Positions 22,460-32,830 are shown, numbered from the stretch's first letter. The stretch is DNA of 37,119 nucleotides from Neelides folsomi (GCA_034687125.1 JAQGBZ010000514.1:1-37119), one strand, 5' to 3'. The notes: generated by a model not told the origin, from the letters alone. Numbers and translations are program-made.

Positions 22460-23925
22460 ATGATTACCAAAAAATGTTTCAGAGTATTAGTAATTGAATG
22501 GAAGATCGTTACATTTTTAAATATTGTTCCTTTTGACCTTGAAACAATTTTTAATATACTGAAGAAAGAAGAAATAAATGGACTGAATTTAATATTAACA
22601 AACTCGATTTATAAATTTTGTATTTGGAAGGTGGTACAATTCATATTTCTAATTAATTTTCTTTACACTTATGGACTCGCAATTTACAATAGCCAATGGA
22701 AGGATTTTAAAGATATGCAAATTATTATAACTTGGGCAGCATGTCTTCTATTCCACACTATTGCCCAATTAACGTTTCTAATGCAAAAGAATTATATTCC
22801 ATATTCGATCAATAGCGCATTTACTCTTAATGAATATTTTCAAAGTATAATTAACAAAATAAAGATTATATCAGTTACAGTAGTCAAATTAATAAAACAT
22901 TTTTATGTTTAAAAATTAACACAAAAATTATGCAAAAAACGGCAATATACATAAAATGTTTATGAATAATGAAAATAATCTTGTTTTTTTAATTTATAGA
23001 GGAAATTCCTAATGGAAAAAAATACTTAACAAATATTAATAAATATTTGACAGCTTATAGTCAGTTTATTATATTGGGGATTAATTCTATCGTTGTTTAC
23101 CTTGCTCTTATTTTTCTTTATTTTGAATCTCCCACATTAGATATGTTTCTATACAACTTAATACCAGAATATTATCGAAATTGGATAACATTTTTCTTAG
23201 TTTCTATTTTTCAATCATATTTTCTTCTTTTAATCTGCTGTAATTACATTTGTGTAATGACATTTATAATCATATTTTCAGAAACCATTACATTTTGGCT
23301 AAGAGCAATTGGGTGACAGAATATTCGTAAAATTATAATTTTTTGTGTATAATGCTTACTTAATAAAATTAAACACTAAAAATAAAATAGAAACCAATAG
23401 AAATGTTTAAAATTCACCAGATCAGAATTGGAGGAGAATGAAAATTTTACCAATGTGCAAAATAATTTCCAAGAAAAACTATTGTTTATGCAATATTACA
23501 AAATGCTATTTCTTCTCAATCAAGATTTTTCGTATTTTATTTCCAATGCAATATTACCAGTAACTCTTTTTGTATCTAGTGCTTTATCCATATTTTGCTA
23601 TTTCTCACTTATAAAATATTTTACTATTTTATCAATTGCCCAAATCGGATTTTTTATCGTGCTTGGAGTCTCAACAACTTTACTTCTGGCAATTATTTGT
23701 TATAAAATGGCATTAGTTCGCGACGCTTCAGTAAGGTTTTGCCAAGTGGCAAGAAACAGTCAAAATAATCTTTGTGTTGGGTATCGAAAAATCGTTATGG
23801 GTCTAAAAACATTTGGAGTTCCATTTGGATCAATGTTCATTATTAAACATGCAACATTTATAATTTTTCTTTCGCAAATATTTTCTTATATTTTTACATT
23901 GCTAATTATATCTCCAAATGTTTAA
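22460..23925 (+). CDS. 7TM gustatory-receptor-like protein, copy 2
   Basis: Model: join(22460..22844, 23000..23312, 23421..23925), 400 aa. Exons 1 and 2 have exactly the lengths found in copy 1 (385 and 313 nt), with the same splice phases. Exon 3 is 6 nt longer near its start. It begins MITKKCFRVLVIEWKIVTFL. Shared landmarks with copy 1 are NIVPF, LTNSIYK, AQLTF, ESPTLD, IIFSETITFWLR, NQDFSYFIS, MALVRDAS with FCQVA, GVPFGSMF and QIFSYI near the C-terminus. The pattern fits a 7TM channel-type chemoreceptor as described for copy 1. No stop, frameshift or splice defect is seen, so both copies look intact. The gene arose by tandem duplication; the spacer is about 2 kb and largely filled by a transposon. 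Confidence 0.72.
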
Positions 23926-24159
23926 CTTTATAACTTTTTTCAACACAGCATGTTAATACCGATATTGTAAGAAAGTGTTATTTCCAAGATTAAGCATTTC
24001 GAAAATCATCCCCGCCGATTTTTGAAAGACTATATAATAGTAAAATATAATAACCATATATTTTTTATATTTAAGTATAATGTTATATTATTTATTATTC
24101 TTAAAGCCCATAATACTAATAGTATTTGTAAGATGTAATACATAGTAATAATTTCGTAT

Positions 24160-24321
24160 AATTATATGGCTGGGATTCGGAAAGCCAGCATTACGGTACT
24201 TTTTCCATGGTGCACCATGGTGAGGCTATTCAATTGTATTAGATTAGGTTAGGTTAAGTTAGAGGGCGTAACTTGTATTTATATTCCAAGTGCTTGCTTT
24301 CCGAAAGTCAGCCAATTATAT
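24160..24321. mobile_element. 146-bp MITE with perfect 8-bp target duplication
   Basis: The element spans 24168-24313. Its ends, GGCTGGGATTCGGAAAGCC and the inverse GCTTTCCGAAAGTCAGCC, form imperfect inverted repeats of about 23 bp. AATTATAT occurs directly before (24160-24167) and directly after (24314-24321). An 8-bp duplication is typical of hAT-type (also P and Merlin) transposons. Inside lies a perfect 16-bp palindrome, CCATGGTGCACCATGG (24205-24220). The right flank runs into a TA microsatellite (to about 24335), so part of the duplication match could be favoured by simple sequence. Confidence 0.75.
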
Positions 24322-24422
24322 ATATATATATATATGGAATATTTTATGTACAAGTACAATGAACAAATATTGGTACATTTGAACCACTTTTATTTTACAC
24401 AGAATTTTAAAGTTAAAATATT

Positions 24423-25360
24423 TTAAAACTCTGTGACAGGGCGGATCTTTCGCCATTCTGCGATCTTGGGGAGTTTGAAAATTCTTTCTTGATGTTTTTT
24501 CATGAATGGATATTCATCAAGTGTAAACTCCGACATGAATAATTGAAAATTCTCCATCCAATGTGCGATGAGGATGTCAACCCAAGTGAGTTTATTTCCA
24601 ACGAAAAACTCAGACCCGCTCGCTTTCAAATCACTGTTGAATTTCCCAATAAATTTCGGCACTGACTTTTCGAGAATAGTTTTTCGAATTTCGGCCTTTC
24701 TGTCTTCAGTCGCGTAGTAAATCGCTTCAACCTCTGTTAATCAATAAACATTTAAAAATTAGCTGTATCATTTAAACAAAAAATTAGTTAAAACCGCAAA
24801 AAATATATTTGCACTAATGAGCGTTCACTATTATTGTACATATTATTATATCACTATTCACATCTTGGCTAAATTACCTTTGAGCAAGTCTTTCATTGCG
24901 TCCGCATATTCATCGCACTTGAAATCCTCAATGTCATTTGCTCCAGAGAGCCCAAACTTTTTTCCAAGAAATCTTGCAATGGAAAAGGATTGGGAGAATT
25001 TCACCCCATCAATCTCCAACATTGGAATAACTCCGTAAGGATAATCTAAACATTATTTCAAAGTTCATATTTATGGATTTGATATTTTTGAATTTAATGT
25101 TTTGTATCTGTATAATATAAACCGCATATCATAAAATTAAGAATTCATTTTACATTTATTAAGCAGTATATCAATTAGTTAAATAGATAATTAATAATTT
25201 AAATAATAATTTAAAATTTTAACTTACCGTTTTTAATTTTTGGCCAATCTTCGTGTTTAATTCGAATATCCTCAAATTCAACATTGCTGTGCTTCAGAAT
25301 ATACCTGATGGGCTCGCCGAGCCATTTCCCATCAAAGTACGTGAGCTTGTATTCCGGCAT
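24423..25360 (-). CDS. sigma-class glutathione S-transferase
   Basis: Conjugates glutathione to electrophiles such as lipid peroxidation products; related proteins act as prostaglandin D synthases. Cytosolic dimer. Model: complement(join(24423..24733, 24878..25045, 25228..25360)), 203 aa, the standard length. The thioredoxin-like N-terminal domain has MPEYKLTYFDGKWLGEPIRY with the catalytic Tyr8, the glutathione-site residues Trp39 and Lys43 (DWPKIKN), the cis-Pro52 (GVIPMLEIDG) and the Gln64-Ser65 pair (QSFSIARFLG). The helical C-terminal domain includes NKLTWVDILIAHWMENF and ends RPVTEF. A minus-strand AATAAA (24394-24389) follows the stop by about 30 nt. Complete and presumably active. One of the clearest calls in the window. 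Confidence 0.95.
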
Positions 25361-25455
25361 TACTTTTTGCCTTTTGGTTCCGTTTTCTTCTTTGTTGGGT
25401 ATCCAAAAGGAGTGAAGGAGAACCTAGAAGATTTAAAAATACAAGTTATTCAATA

Positions 25456-25463
25456 ATTATATA
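25456..25463 (-). promoter_or_regulatory. TATA-like element upstream of the GST gene
   Basis: The minus strand reads TATATAAT about 100 nt upstream of the GST ATG. Spacing would put the start site near 25430 and give a 5'UTR of about 70 nt. In AT-rich DNA such matches are common, so confidence is low. Confidence 0.3.
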
Positions 25464-26854
25464 TGAAGCGGCAAAGAAAACAATGGAAGTTAATAATTAT
25501 TTCTCAGAGTATAAAAGCATGGAACGCTCACCTTGAAAGTTGGAAGAATAATGAAGTGAAACTTCCAGTGGATTCCTAAGTATTACGAAAAGCCAATGGA
25601 TAAAAACAAGTACCTAACGTACAGACCTACAAACTAACCGGACAAATCTTTAAACCAAACCACTGTGTGTGACGTTTTTAAAGCAAAAAAAACTGAAGGT
25701 GACTTTACACTTTACGTTCCTATACTTTTACTACACTTTTACTAGCTACGCTATATATGTAGTACTACATTTATACTTATATTAGGTAATAAACTGAAGG
25801 TTGATGATTACACCATTTACATTATGTACCAAATAAAAAGACTTATTATATTATGCATATATCCTATTGCTATATGTAATGTATTCCTAAAATGTGAGTT
25901 AACAATGTTCCCTTTCTGACATCCCGCCTCAAACAATACACAATTGATAACATGTTATAATAAATTGATAATATATTATAGGTATACCTATTGTATATTG
26001 TGAGTATTTTACTATCTATTATAGTTAGTTTGCCAAATGCTATAATTAAAAGCAAAAGTATATTTATTATAAAAAATAATGTAAGATTAATTTACTCGTA
26101 TCATTTTGATTTTGTATGACACAGTATTCTAATAAATATTCCGCATTTGCATATATAACATACAGATAGTTTAAGAACCCATTTTCTGTTATAATTATCT
26201 AATTCCTTCCATTAACATGTATTTACGTTATATAGTTAAATTGATTTAATGGATGTAGTGGTTTAATGGCATTATCGAATATTTAAATAAGTGGAGTGGA
26301 TCGATGAGTGTTTTAGATAATTCCCCGACACTCTCACTCATGATAAATTAAAAAATGTCAACTTAAGGAGTTCCAAGGTTAAATCAGTAAAAACCTATTT
26401 CATAAGATTTTTGATTATTAATATCATAGTGTACACATTAATTTTTAAGTTCTAATGCGTGAAATAATAAAACTGCCAAATAGAGTCAATGAATACTTTA
26501 ACTTACTTTACTGCCTTCTCTCGTACATAAAAACATATGGTACATATGTATGGTATATGAATACCCAAAAGTAAATACCTACGTAAAAGAAGTGTTTAAC
26601 ATGCTTATATTCATAATATTGAGTAATTGATACACATACATGAACATGATACGAGTTTGCATTTATAATATATAATTATGCATGTGCATTTGTACATTGA
26701 ATTATAGCATGTTCTTGATTTTATGGAAATTTAATTCATCATTAACAAATAAGTTTTATGTAAAATGATTCTAATTAATTGGTTTTGAAAATATTAAATA
26801 AAAATAAATATATTGGCATCAATATCAAAATTTCAAGTTTTATTATTCACAATC
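25464..26854. other. intergenic, no supported gene
   Basis: AT-rich. A plus-strand GTATAAAAGC at 25509-25518 resembles a TATA box, but the ATG right after it opens only a five-codon frame. No exon was recognised before the next gene at 26855. Confidence 0.4.
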
Positions 26855-27457
26855 ATGGATTTGTTAGATTCGAGGGATCTTGAGCTTTCGTGTCAAACGG
26901 CTATTCTTTCAGTTGGCATTGTCCTTGCCCTCCGGTCATTCTCAAACGGAATTGAGTTAATTTTTGACGTCCTTTCAGACAAATTCATTCATCTCATTGT
27001 TATCATTATGTCAATCTTTCTTTCCTCCCTTGTTTCCGATGCTCAACATGGAGAATATCTCAATTCACTAACTGAAGAGGAAATTGAAGAGCAGGTATTT
27101 TATTAATCAATTTATTTAACATTAAACTTTCATGTATCATTATCTAAATCAAAATTAAACCAAATAATAATATCAATTAAATTTTGTTTGAAACAGAGTC
27201 GCCATTTTGAGTCCAGAGCCAAGTTTGAAGAGTTCAATTACATCCGAACATTCATTCGAGAGATTTTCCTCTTTTATCTCTTCTTCTTCTCCCTCATTGT
27301 TTTTTCCATTGTTGTCCTCTACACTTTGGATATCATTTTTCAAAATTTCTTATCCGTCGCCACCTTTTTCATCAACACTTTTTTCGAGACGCTCCTTGCT
27401 TCTTTCATCCTTTCTGATCGTATTCAAGGGTTGAACAGAAGAATATTTATATTCTAA
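26855..27457 (+). CDS. small multi-span membrane protein, unrecognised family
   Basis: Model: join(26855..27094, 27197..27457), 166 aa, intron phase 0. The start is the ATG at 26855 (MDLLDSRDLELSCQ); the frame is open further upstream but without another ATG. Hydrophobic segments are around residues 15-30 (AILSVGIVLALRSF), 45-62 (FIHLIVIIMSIFLSSL), one long stretch after the intron (EIFLFYLFFFSLIVFSIVVL) and FFETLLASFIL near the end, so about four spans. An acidic loop, LTEEEIEEQ, lies just before the intron. It ends GLNRRIFIF. AATAAA occurs at 27576-27581. The downstream paralogue at 27928-28479 has a last exon of exactly the same length, which supports this model. No known domain is recognised; function unknown. 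Confidence 0.6.
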
Positions 27458-27927
27458 TTAAACAATTATTTTTAATTATCTGTATAATATTAACTCTATA
27501 AATTCCAACAAAATCTAGCAATTTTCAAAATTCTGTTTCATATACTTATACCATATTTAAAATATATCAATGTTTAATAAATACTCATTAAAAATTAAAC
27601 ATTCAACATAAAGCCGGTTTTATTACATATGCATTTACATTTATTAATTAATATTTATTACGAAACAAAATTATATGATAGGTAATGAATTTTAAACATT
27701 TTTATTATAGTATTCAAAATTTCAAATGATTTTATTTTGATTAAAGTGCTTAATAACATCTTGTGTAAAATCAAATAAGATATTCTAAAAGTCATCAAAG
27801 ATATCAGTTTAATTTTGTTATTATAATGAATAACACGATAGCAGAAAGACATATCCAAATAGATAAAAAACTAAAAACATTCAACATTTTTCTTTGCCTC
27901 TTTTTCCTACATAAGTCTTACTTACAG

Positions 27928-28479
27928 GGAGATTTATCCTTTGACCGTCTCTCCAATAAACTCTATTATGTCATTATTTCTTGGTAAGTGAAAATTGTGA
28001 TGATCATCTTCTTCAAAGTTCATGGTTTATACAATTGGAAACTTCTTTCTGAAGATCAGGTCGATCAAATTAAGGTAATTTCTTAAATATTATATTTACC
28101 GATGATAATAATGAATAGATATTATTTAAGTGATTGAAAATTACAGCAATAAAATACTATATTAAATATAGTATATTCGATTTTTAAAGTCTATTATTAT
28201 TTATATTTATTAAATCAGTGGCTCAATCATGCCTCTAAACTTAAAAATGGACGATTTCACCATTTCGCAACTGCCATTGAAGATGTTATCGCATTCTACG
28301 TTCTGCAGTGCTACTATTCCGTTCTTTGCTACATGGGGACACACATTATGGATTTCATCATTCAAAATTTTATCTCATTTTGTTCAGCTTTAATTATGCT
28401 CCTGGTCTTTGTTTTACTTATAATATTAGTTGGTTTAAATGAATTTAATAGAAGGATATTTTGGGCAGTTTTATACTAA
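27928..28479 (+). pseudogene. paralogue of the upstream membrane protein, truncated and interrupted
   Basis: Two segments correspond to the upstream gene. The first, 27928-28074, begins after an acceptor-like ttacag and reads GDLSFDRLSNKL, matching GIELIFDVLSDKF upstream. It is interrupted by an in-frame TAA (27985-27987) directly after VIISW, then continues in the same frame to LSEDQVDQIK, which aligns with LTEEEIEEQ, and ends at a GTAATT donor. The second, 28219-28479, is 261 nt, exactly the length of the upstream last exon, and ends EFNRRIFWAVLY. The N-terminal part (MDLLDSRDLELSCQ) has no counterpart in 27458-27927. It is either a pseudogene or a shortened gene starting at the ATG at 28000 (111 aa, three spans). 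Intact splice sites and last exon argue that decay is recent or that the short form is used. Confidence 0.55.
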
Positions 28480-28720
28480 ATCCTCACAAATGATTGTAAC
28501 TATCAGTATTTACTCATACTCATACTTAATCAAATGCGAATCATTAAAATCTTTAATTGTAAAATTTTAATAACTATATTTATTCTTATATGATTATTGG
28601 AAATTGTAAAAGTCAGTCATAATCATCATTTTCATCATTACAAATTTTATTTATTAAGAACCATAATTTAACAAAAAAAGTCAATTGTTTTAGAATATTT
28701 AAATTCATTAAAAATCACAT

Positions 28721-29689
28721 TCATTTAGTATTGCATTCAGAGGTGACAAGTCCATTAGTGAGGCCAGTTCCGCCAATTACTTTATTACTATCTAAAACAA
28801 TATTATTGCAGTTTAAAACAGCTTGGCCGTTTAGAGCAACGCAATATCCCTTCACATCACCAATATTGCAAAAATTGTCCCTGAAGGTATTGTCACAAGC
28901 AGACGTTTTATTAAATTCCGCTGGTAATTCATTGTGAACCCAAAATCCATCTTTTAATGTTTTCCTCCCCCAGTTGTTTTCAATAACATATTTTTCTCCT
29001 TTGAGGTCAATCCAAGCATCATCATAGTGAACTCCGGTCATTCCTTCCCCGTTAAAAACGTTTCCTTGAATTAATCCACAGCAAGTTCCTTCTTTAATGT
29101 CAATCGACTCACCGCGAACATCCGGCCCAATTACATTTCCAATAATTTGATTAAAATCACACGCGTCTGGCTGATTATCAAATTCAATCCACTTTGACCA
29201 ACTTTGTCCAATGTAAATTCCTTCTCCGTATCCGTGCCTGGCTATTCCGAGATCATAAATAATGTTATTTTTTATCACATTGTGGGAACTCCAATATCTT
29301 AAATGAATTCCTTCTTGGTCCAACCCATGAACTTTGACATTTTCAATTAAATTGTAATTTGAGTAGTCGAGAATTATTCCCATTTTGGATTGAGTGACTG
29401 TGAATCCTTCAAGTATCCAATGATTTGCATGCAAAAGTTGAATCCCATAAGCCCGAGAAGCATTCCATGAGAGTATGGAGTTGTGTGAGCCTTTTAAAAC
29501 AATTGGGTATTCAAATGTTCCGTTTCTTTGGATGATGAATGGGCCGGTGAAAAATCCATCAGTTAAATGAATTTCATCTCCAGGGTTCACAATTTCAAGA
29601 TGACTTCGAATCTCGTTGGAAGTTTTTGGTTCATAAACAATACAAAATGTGCTTGGAATCAGCAAAGAAAGAATTAACAAAATTGTCAT
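28721..29689 (-). CDS. secreted right-handed parallel beta-helix protein
   Basis: A single uninterrupted 322-aa frame. It starts with a signal peptide (MTILLILSLLIPSTFC) followed by IVYEPKTSNEI. The middle shows beta-helix rungs with recurring N-x-I and G-I/V-x-L patterns: NHWILEGFTVTQSKMGIIL, NYNLIENVKVHGLDQEGIHL, NVIKNNIIYDLG, GEGIYIGQS, GESIDIKEG, GLIQGNVFNGEG. Such folds are found in pectate lyases, alginate lyases and other secreted polysaccharide lyases or hydrolases, mostly of bacteria and fungi. The substrate and catalytic residues cannot be assigned by eye. Six or more cysteines in the second half suggest disulfides. It is the only long gene here without introns, which suggests horizontal transfer or retroposition. 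AATAAA on the minus strand lies at 28651-28646, about 70 nt past the stop. Confidence 0.85.
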   Translation of the reverse strand: MTILLILSLLIPSTFCIVYEPKTSNEIRSHLEIVNPGDEIHLTDGFFTGPFIIQRNGTFEYPIVLKGSHNSILSWNASRAYGIQLLHANHWILEGFTVTQSKMGIILDYSNYNLIENVKVHGLDQEGIHLRYWSSHNVIKNNIIYDLGIARHGYGEGIYIGQSWSKWIEFDNQPDACDFNQIIGNVIGPDVRGESIDIKEGTCCGLIQGNVFNGEGMTGVHYDDAWIDLKGEKYVIENNWGRKTLKDGFWVHNELPAEFNKTSACDNTFRDNFCNIGDVKGYCVALNGQAVLNCNNIVLDSNKVIGGTGLTNGLVTSECNTK

Positions 29690-29747
29690 GTTTCCAATTG
29701 ATCCACTTTGATTAACAAGTTAATGGCCAAAAATTAAATAATTAATA

Positions 29748-29754
29748 ATTTATA
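29748..29754 (-). promoter_or_regulatory. TATA box of the beta-helix gene
   Basis: The minus strand reads GTATAAATTA here, about 60 nt upstream of the ATG at 29689. It predicts a start near 29720 and a 5'UTR of about 30 nt. The gene therefore has host-type promoter and poly(A) signals. Confidence 0.45.
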
Positions 29755-30169
29755 CAAATATGTATTTTAATGCGAATGGCAAATGATTCAAATATTTTAT
29801 AATACGGATGATTTGATATATTTTATTATTTTGTCTTTGTTTTAAAACAAGTATATCACAATTCATACTTTATCAGTGAAATGTGAAATCAAATAAATTA
29901 ATTTTGTGGATTTTAATCATTCTTATCAATAAATTAACACATATCTATTTATGTAATTAATTACCTACTAAATTGCTTCGATTTCATAAAATTTCAAATT
30001 ATCTGATAAAATAATAATTTTTACCAATGATGTGAAATAATCCTTAACTTTTAATTAACTTTTGAAATTGATCAGTTATCAGTCTTATCAATTTAGAAAT
30101 TTAAAGTTTCGAAAGCAATTTTAATCTTAAGAACAGTTCACCTCCTTGTATTCGTAATTGTAATACAAA

Positions 30170-31878
30170 ATGTTTCCTATTAAAGTTTTTGGTTTGGTTC
30201 TTTTTGGAATTTCATTGTTAAAAATAGTTTCACCTTTTCCAACAATCGGTAAAGTAAAGATCACAATTAAAGTATACTAATCTAATGATTATATTTTGAG
30301 AACTAATTCACTAAAATATTTGTATGCTAAATTGTTATCAGATTCCCAGAATGTAAAAGCAAGAGCTGATTTGTTCGAAGGAGATATTGTGCTGCATAAT
30401 AAAAATGGAGTTATTGGAGATTTTATGAGATGGCCCGGAAATATCATTGTTTACTCCATTTCTCCTGATTTTTGTAATAATACCTTTATTCACCAAACTC
30501 GACTTAATATAAAACTATAAAACTCCATTATATAATAAAAACGCTTATAAATAATCGGTAGTTAGCTATTATACATTCTTTAACTTAAAGTCGATTCACA
30601 AAATCTTTACTCGTGAGTTTAAATGAGTCGCTAAAATATTATTGAAAATACATATGTGGGGCCCAGGAAACGCTTGTGGAAGTTACCATGTAAGCCCCAT
30701 CATGAGCATTTTCAATAATATTTTAGCGGCTCATTTAAACTCACGGGTAAAGATTTTGTGAATCGACTTTAATAAATGTTTTAAATCAAAATAATCTTTA
30801 CATAGCACCTGAAGAAGTCAATAGGATTAATTTAGCAATGGAAGAGATTAAGGCAAAAACCTGTATTAGGTTTAGAGAAAGAACTACTGAAATTGCCTAT
30901 GCATTCTTCAAAAGAGGTGCAGTTGGCTCAGGATGTTTTGCCTTTATTGGCAGAGTTGGAATTTATCAGGTTGAGTTAAATGTTTTCTATTAAAGATTAA
31001 TTACTAAATTATTACTTAACTGATAATCATAATACATGATTATATAGTAATTCCTTAACACATAACAATATCATATCCAAAATATCTATAATTTGGCATT
31101 GAAAATTATATATTAAAAGTGTTTCGTATTGTTTATTTTTGTTATTACTCGTATATGGTAAATAGGAAATTAATCTTGAACCTGGTTGCATTCATCATGG
31201 AACAATTACTCATGAGATCATTCACACAATTGGGTATTTGGTCAATAATTCTATTCAATTTTTAATTTTTAATTCCTTTAATTAAAGAATTTTATGGTGA
31301 TTAATTGTGAAAGCCTATTATTTTGATTATTAAACAGTTTTCTGTTTGGTTTCAGATTCTTTCATGAGCAATCGAGAAATGATAGGGATGAATTTGTTCA
31401 AATTGTTTGGAATAAAATCCAACCTGGTAATTTTATCGAATATAAATAACTATTACATTTTTTTAAACTCTTCATGATTTGAGTATTAAGAGAATGCTTA
31501 TTTAATGAATGTTTAAATCTAAATGTAAGTTATGTTTGGGAATTTTTATAATTTGAAATATTCAAATATTCATCTTAGGAATGGAGCACAATTTTCTCAA
31601 ATATGTGACCAATGCTTATGGAACAACTTACGACTACACGAGTTTAATGCACTATAGGGAAACTGCATTTTCTATTGATGGGTCGCCAACAATAATTCCA
31701 AAGGTAGGATCGATTAAAGATTTTATCCAAAATTTTTCATTGCTAATTTTATGCCTTTTAAAAATTTAATTCAATAAAATATTCAAAAAATTCTAAGGTT
31801 GAAGGAACTGAGATTGGGCAGAGAAATGAAATGAGTCCCGACGACGCTATCAAAATAAACCGAATGTATAATTGCTAA
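30170..31878 (+). CDS. astacin-family zinc metalloprotease (M12A), secreted
   Basis: Model: join(30170..30248, 30342..30473, 30806..30969, 31166..31233, 31356..31426, 31579..31703, 31798..31878), 239 aa. Signal peptide MFPIKVFGLVLFGISLLK, a short propeptide with the aspartate-switch motif FEGD (38-41), then the catalytic domain from about residue 57 (WPGNIIVYSIS). The zinc site HEIIHTIGFFHEQSR is at 141-155, with three His ligands and the catalytic Glu142. It is split between exons 4 and 5. The Met-turn SLMHY (193-197) supplies Tyr197. Four cysteines fit the two family disulfides and the protein ends MYNC, as astacins do. No CUB or EGF domain follows, so this is a minimal, digestive-type astacin. 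AATAAA at 31999-32004. Intron 2 carries a palindromic MITE. All phases fit and nothing looks broken. Confidence 0.92.
30586..30771. mobile_element. palindromic MITE in astacin intron 2, TA target site
   Basis: The left arm (30588-30649) and right arm (30708-30769) are reverse complements with very few mismatches, from AAGTCGATTCACAAAATC inward to ATTGAAAAT. The similarity goes on partly into the loop (TGGGGC ... GCCCCA). TA flanks both ends (30586-30587, 30770-30771). The transcript would fold into a long hairpin here. Family unknown; Tc1/mariner-type by target site. Confidence 0.8.
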
Positions 31879-32533
31879 AATATATTCACTTCATAATAAG
31901 AAAACCCTTAAATGCCTTTTACCTCGACAAAATTCCCCGTATAATTGTAATCAAACCTGTTAAACCAAATCAGTGAAATCAGCATTGGTTGCTCTATTAA
32001 TAAACATTGTGTCTTCATTTTATTTATTCGCTTCTAATTAACATTGAATGTCTCACATTATTATCGTGAAGAACGACAACACAAGTATTTAAATTTAATA
32101 GTTCTTAACAAAGTCTTGAGGCCACTGCACTTTTAACAATCATGAATAAAATATTAAAACAAAAGTTGTAAGTTAAATTAAATTTAGCTTTACTAAATAA
32201 TTATGCTAAAATGAGTTGAGCTGTAAAGTATTAAATTAAGCTGATTTCAATATGTGTGTAGCTGCATAGATGAACCGTAAAACTTCAGTCTTAAAATAAT
32301 TATCATATGTTAGCAAACTGATCAAAGAACCGTTTCACACAAATATGTTTATTTTTTAAATTTTAAACCTCAATGAAAAACCTTTACTACATGAAATAAT
32401 GTTTACATAAATAAGTAGATCTTGCAAGTAAACATTTTTAAATATAAGGACAGAAACTTAACACTTTTATCTCTATTAATTGAAAGAGATAGCGTTCAGC
32501 GAATAAATTATAATTTTAAAGTTGAAACAAATG
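31879..32533. other. 3' flank of astacin and intergenic
   Basis: Contains the astacin poly(A) signal (31999-32004). Otherwise AT-rich with no recognised coding sequence. Confidence 0.45.
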
Positions 32534-32542
32534 TATAAAAGG
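32534..32542 (+). promoter_or_regulatory. strong TATA box upstream of the mini gene
   Basis: TATAAAAGG within TGTATAAAAGGGGC is a consensus TATA box, 92-100 nt upstream of the ATG at 32634. A TCAGT initiator-like sequence is at 32581-32585, somewhat further than the ideal spacing of about 30 nt. It is the best core promoter in the window. Confidence 0.65.
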
Positions 32543-32633
32543 GGCTTCTAAAATCATATAATTTTAAGTAGAAATCGATTTCAGTAAATATTTCATTTTC
32601 AGACGAATATTTCCTCACATCTCTAATTTCAAC

Positions 32634-32830
32634 ATGAAGCTGTCGGTAAGTTTACTTAATTATATTATGGTATAAGTAAAATCGCATTATAAATAAAATA
32701 ATTAATATATTTGACAAATGGGATTAATGTTAAAAATTTCACTTATAATATATTTTGTTTTTAATTTACATAGACTATCCTTGCTTTAATTCTTTGGCCT
32801 TACATTTTGGAATCTCCAACAACAAAATAA
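32634..32830 (+). CDS. two-exon mini gene, 22-residue signal-like peptide
   Basis: Model: join(32634..32645, 32774..32830). Exon 1 is ATG-AAG-CTG-TCG, then a consensus GTAAGT donor. Exon 2 follows a catag acceptor and reads TILALILWPYILESPTTK, then TAA. The product looks like a signal peptide followed by a six-residue tail. A four-codon first exon ending inside the signal peptide is a common layout for arthropod secreted proteins. With the strong TATA box upstream, the unit looks like a real promoter and leader. It may be a gene whose body was lost by an early stop, the leader of a gene with exons I could not join, or a short peptide gene. No downstream open frame continues the protein. Confidence 0.35.

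Noticed and set aside
24241..24262. TTAGG-like units suggesting telomeric sequence
   Set aside because: Only two exact units inside a small transposon; not a telomere tract.
25870..26055. 61-codon minus-strand hydrophobic frame
   Set aside because: Composition expected from random AT-rich DNA; no start context, splice partners or family.
27658..27858. 66-codon minus-strand frame between the two membrane-protein copies
   Set aside because: Ile/Lys/Asn-rich noise without supporting signals.
27983..28019. 35-nt intron that would remove the TAA in the second membrane-protein copy
   Set aside because: Donor and acceptor letters exist, but the intron would be too short for arthropod splicing and the join shifts the frame.
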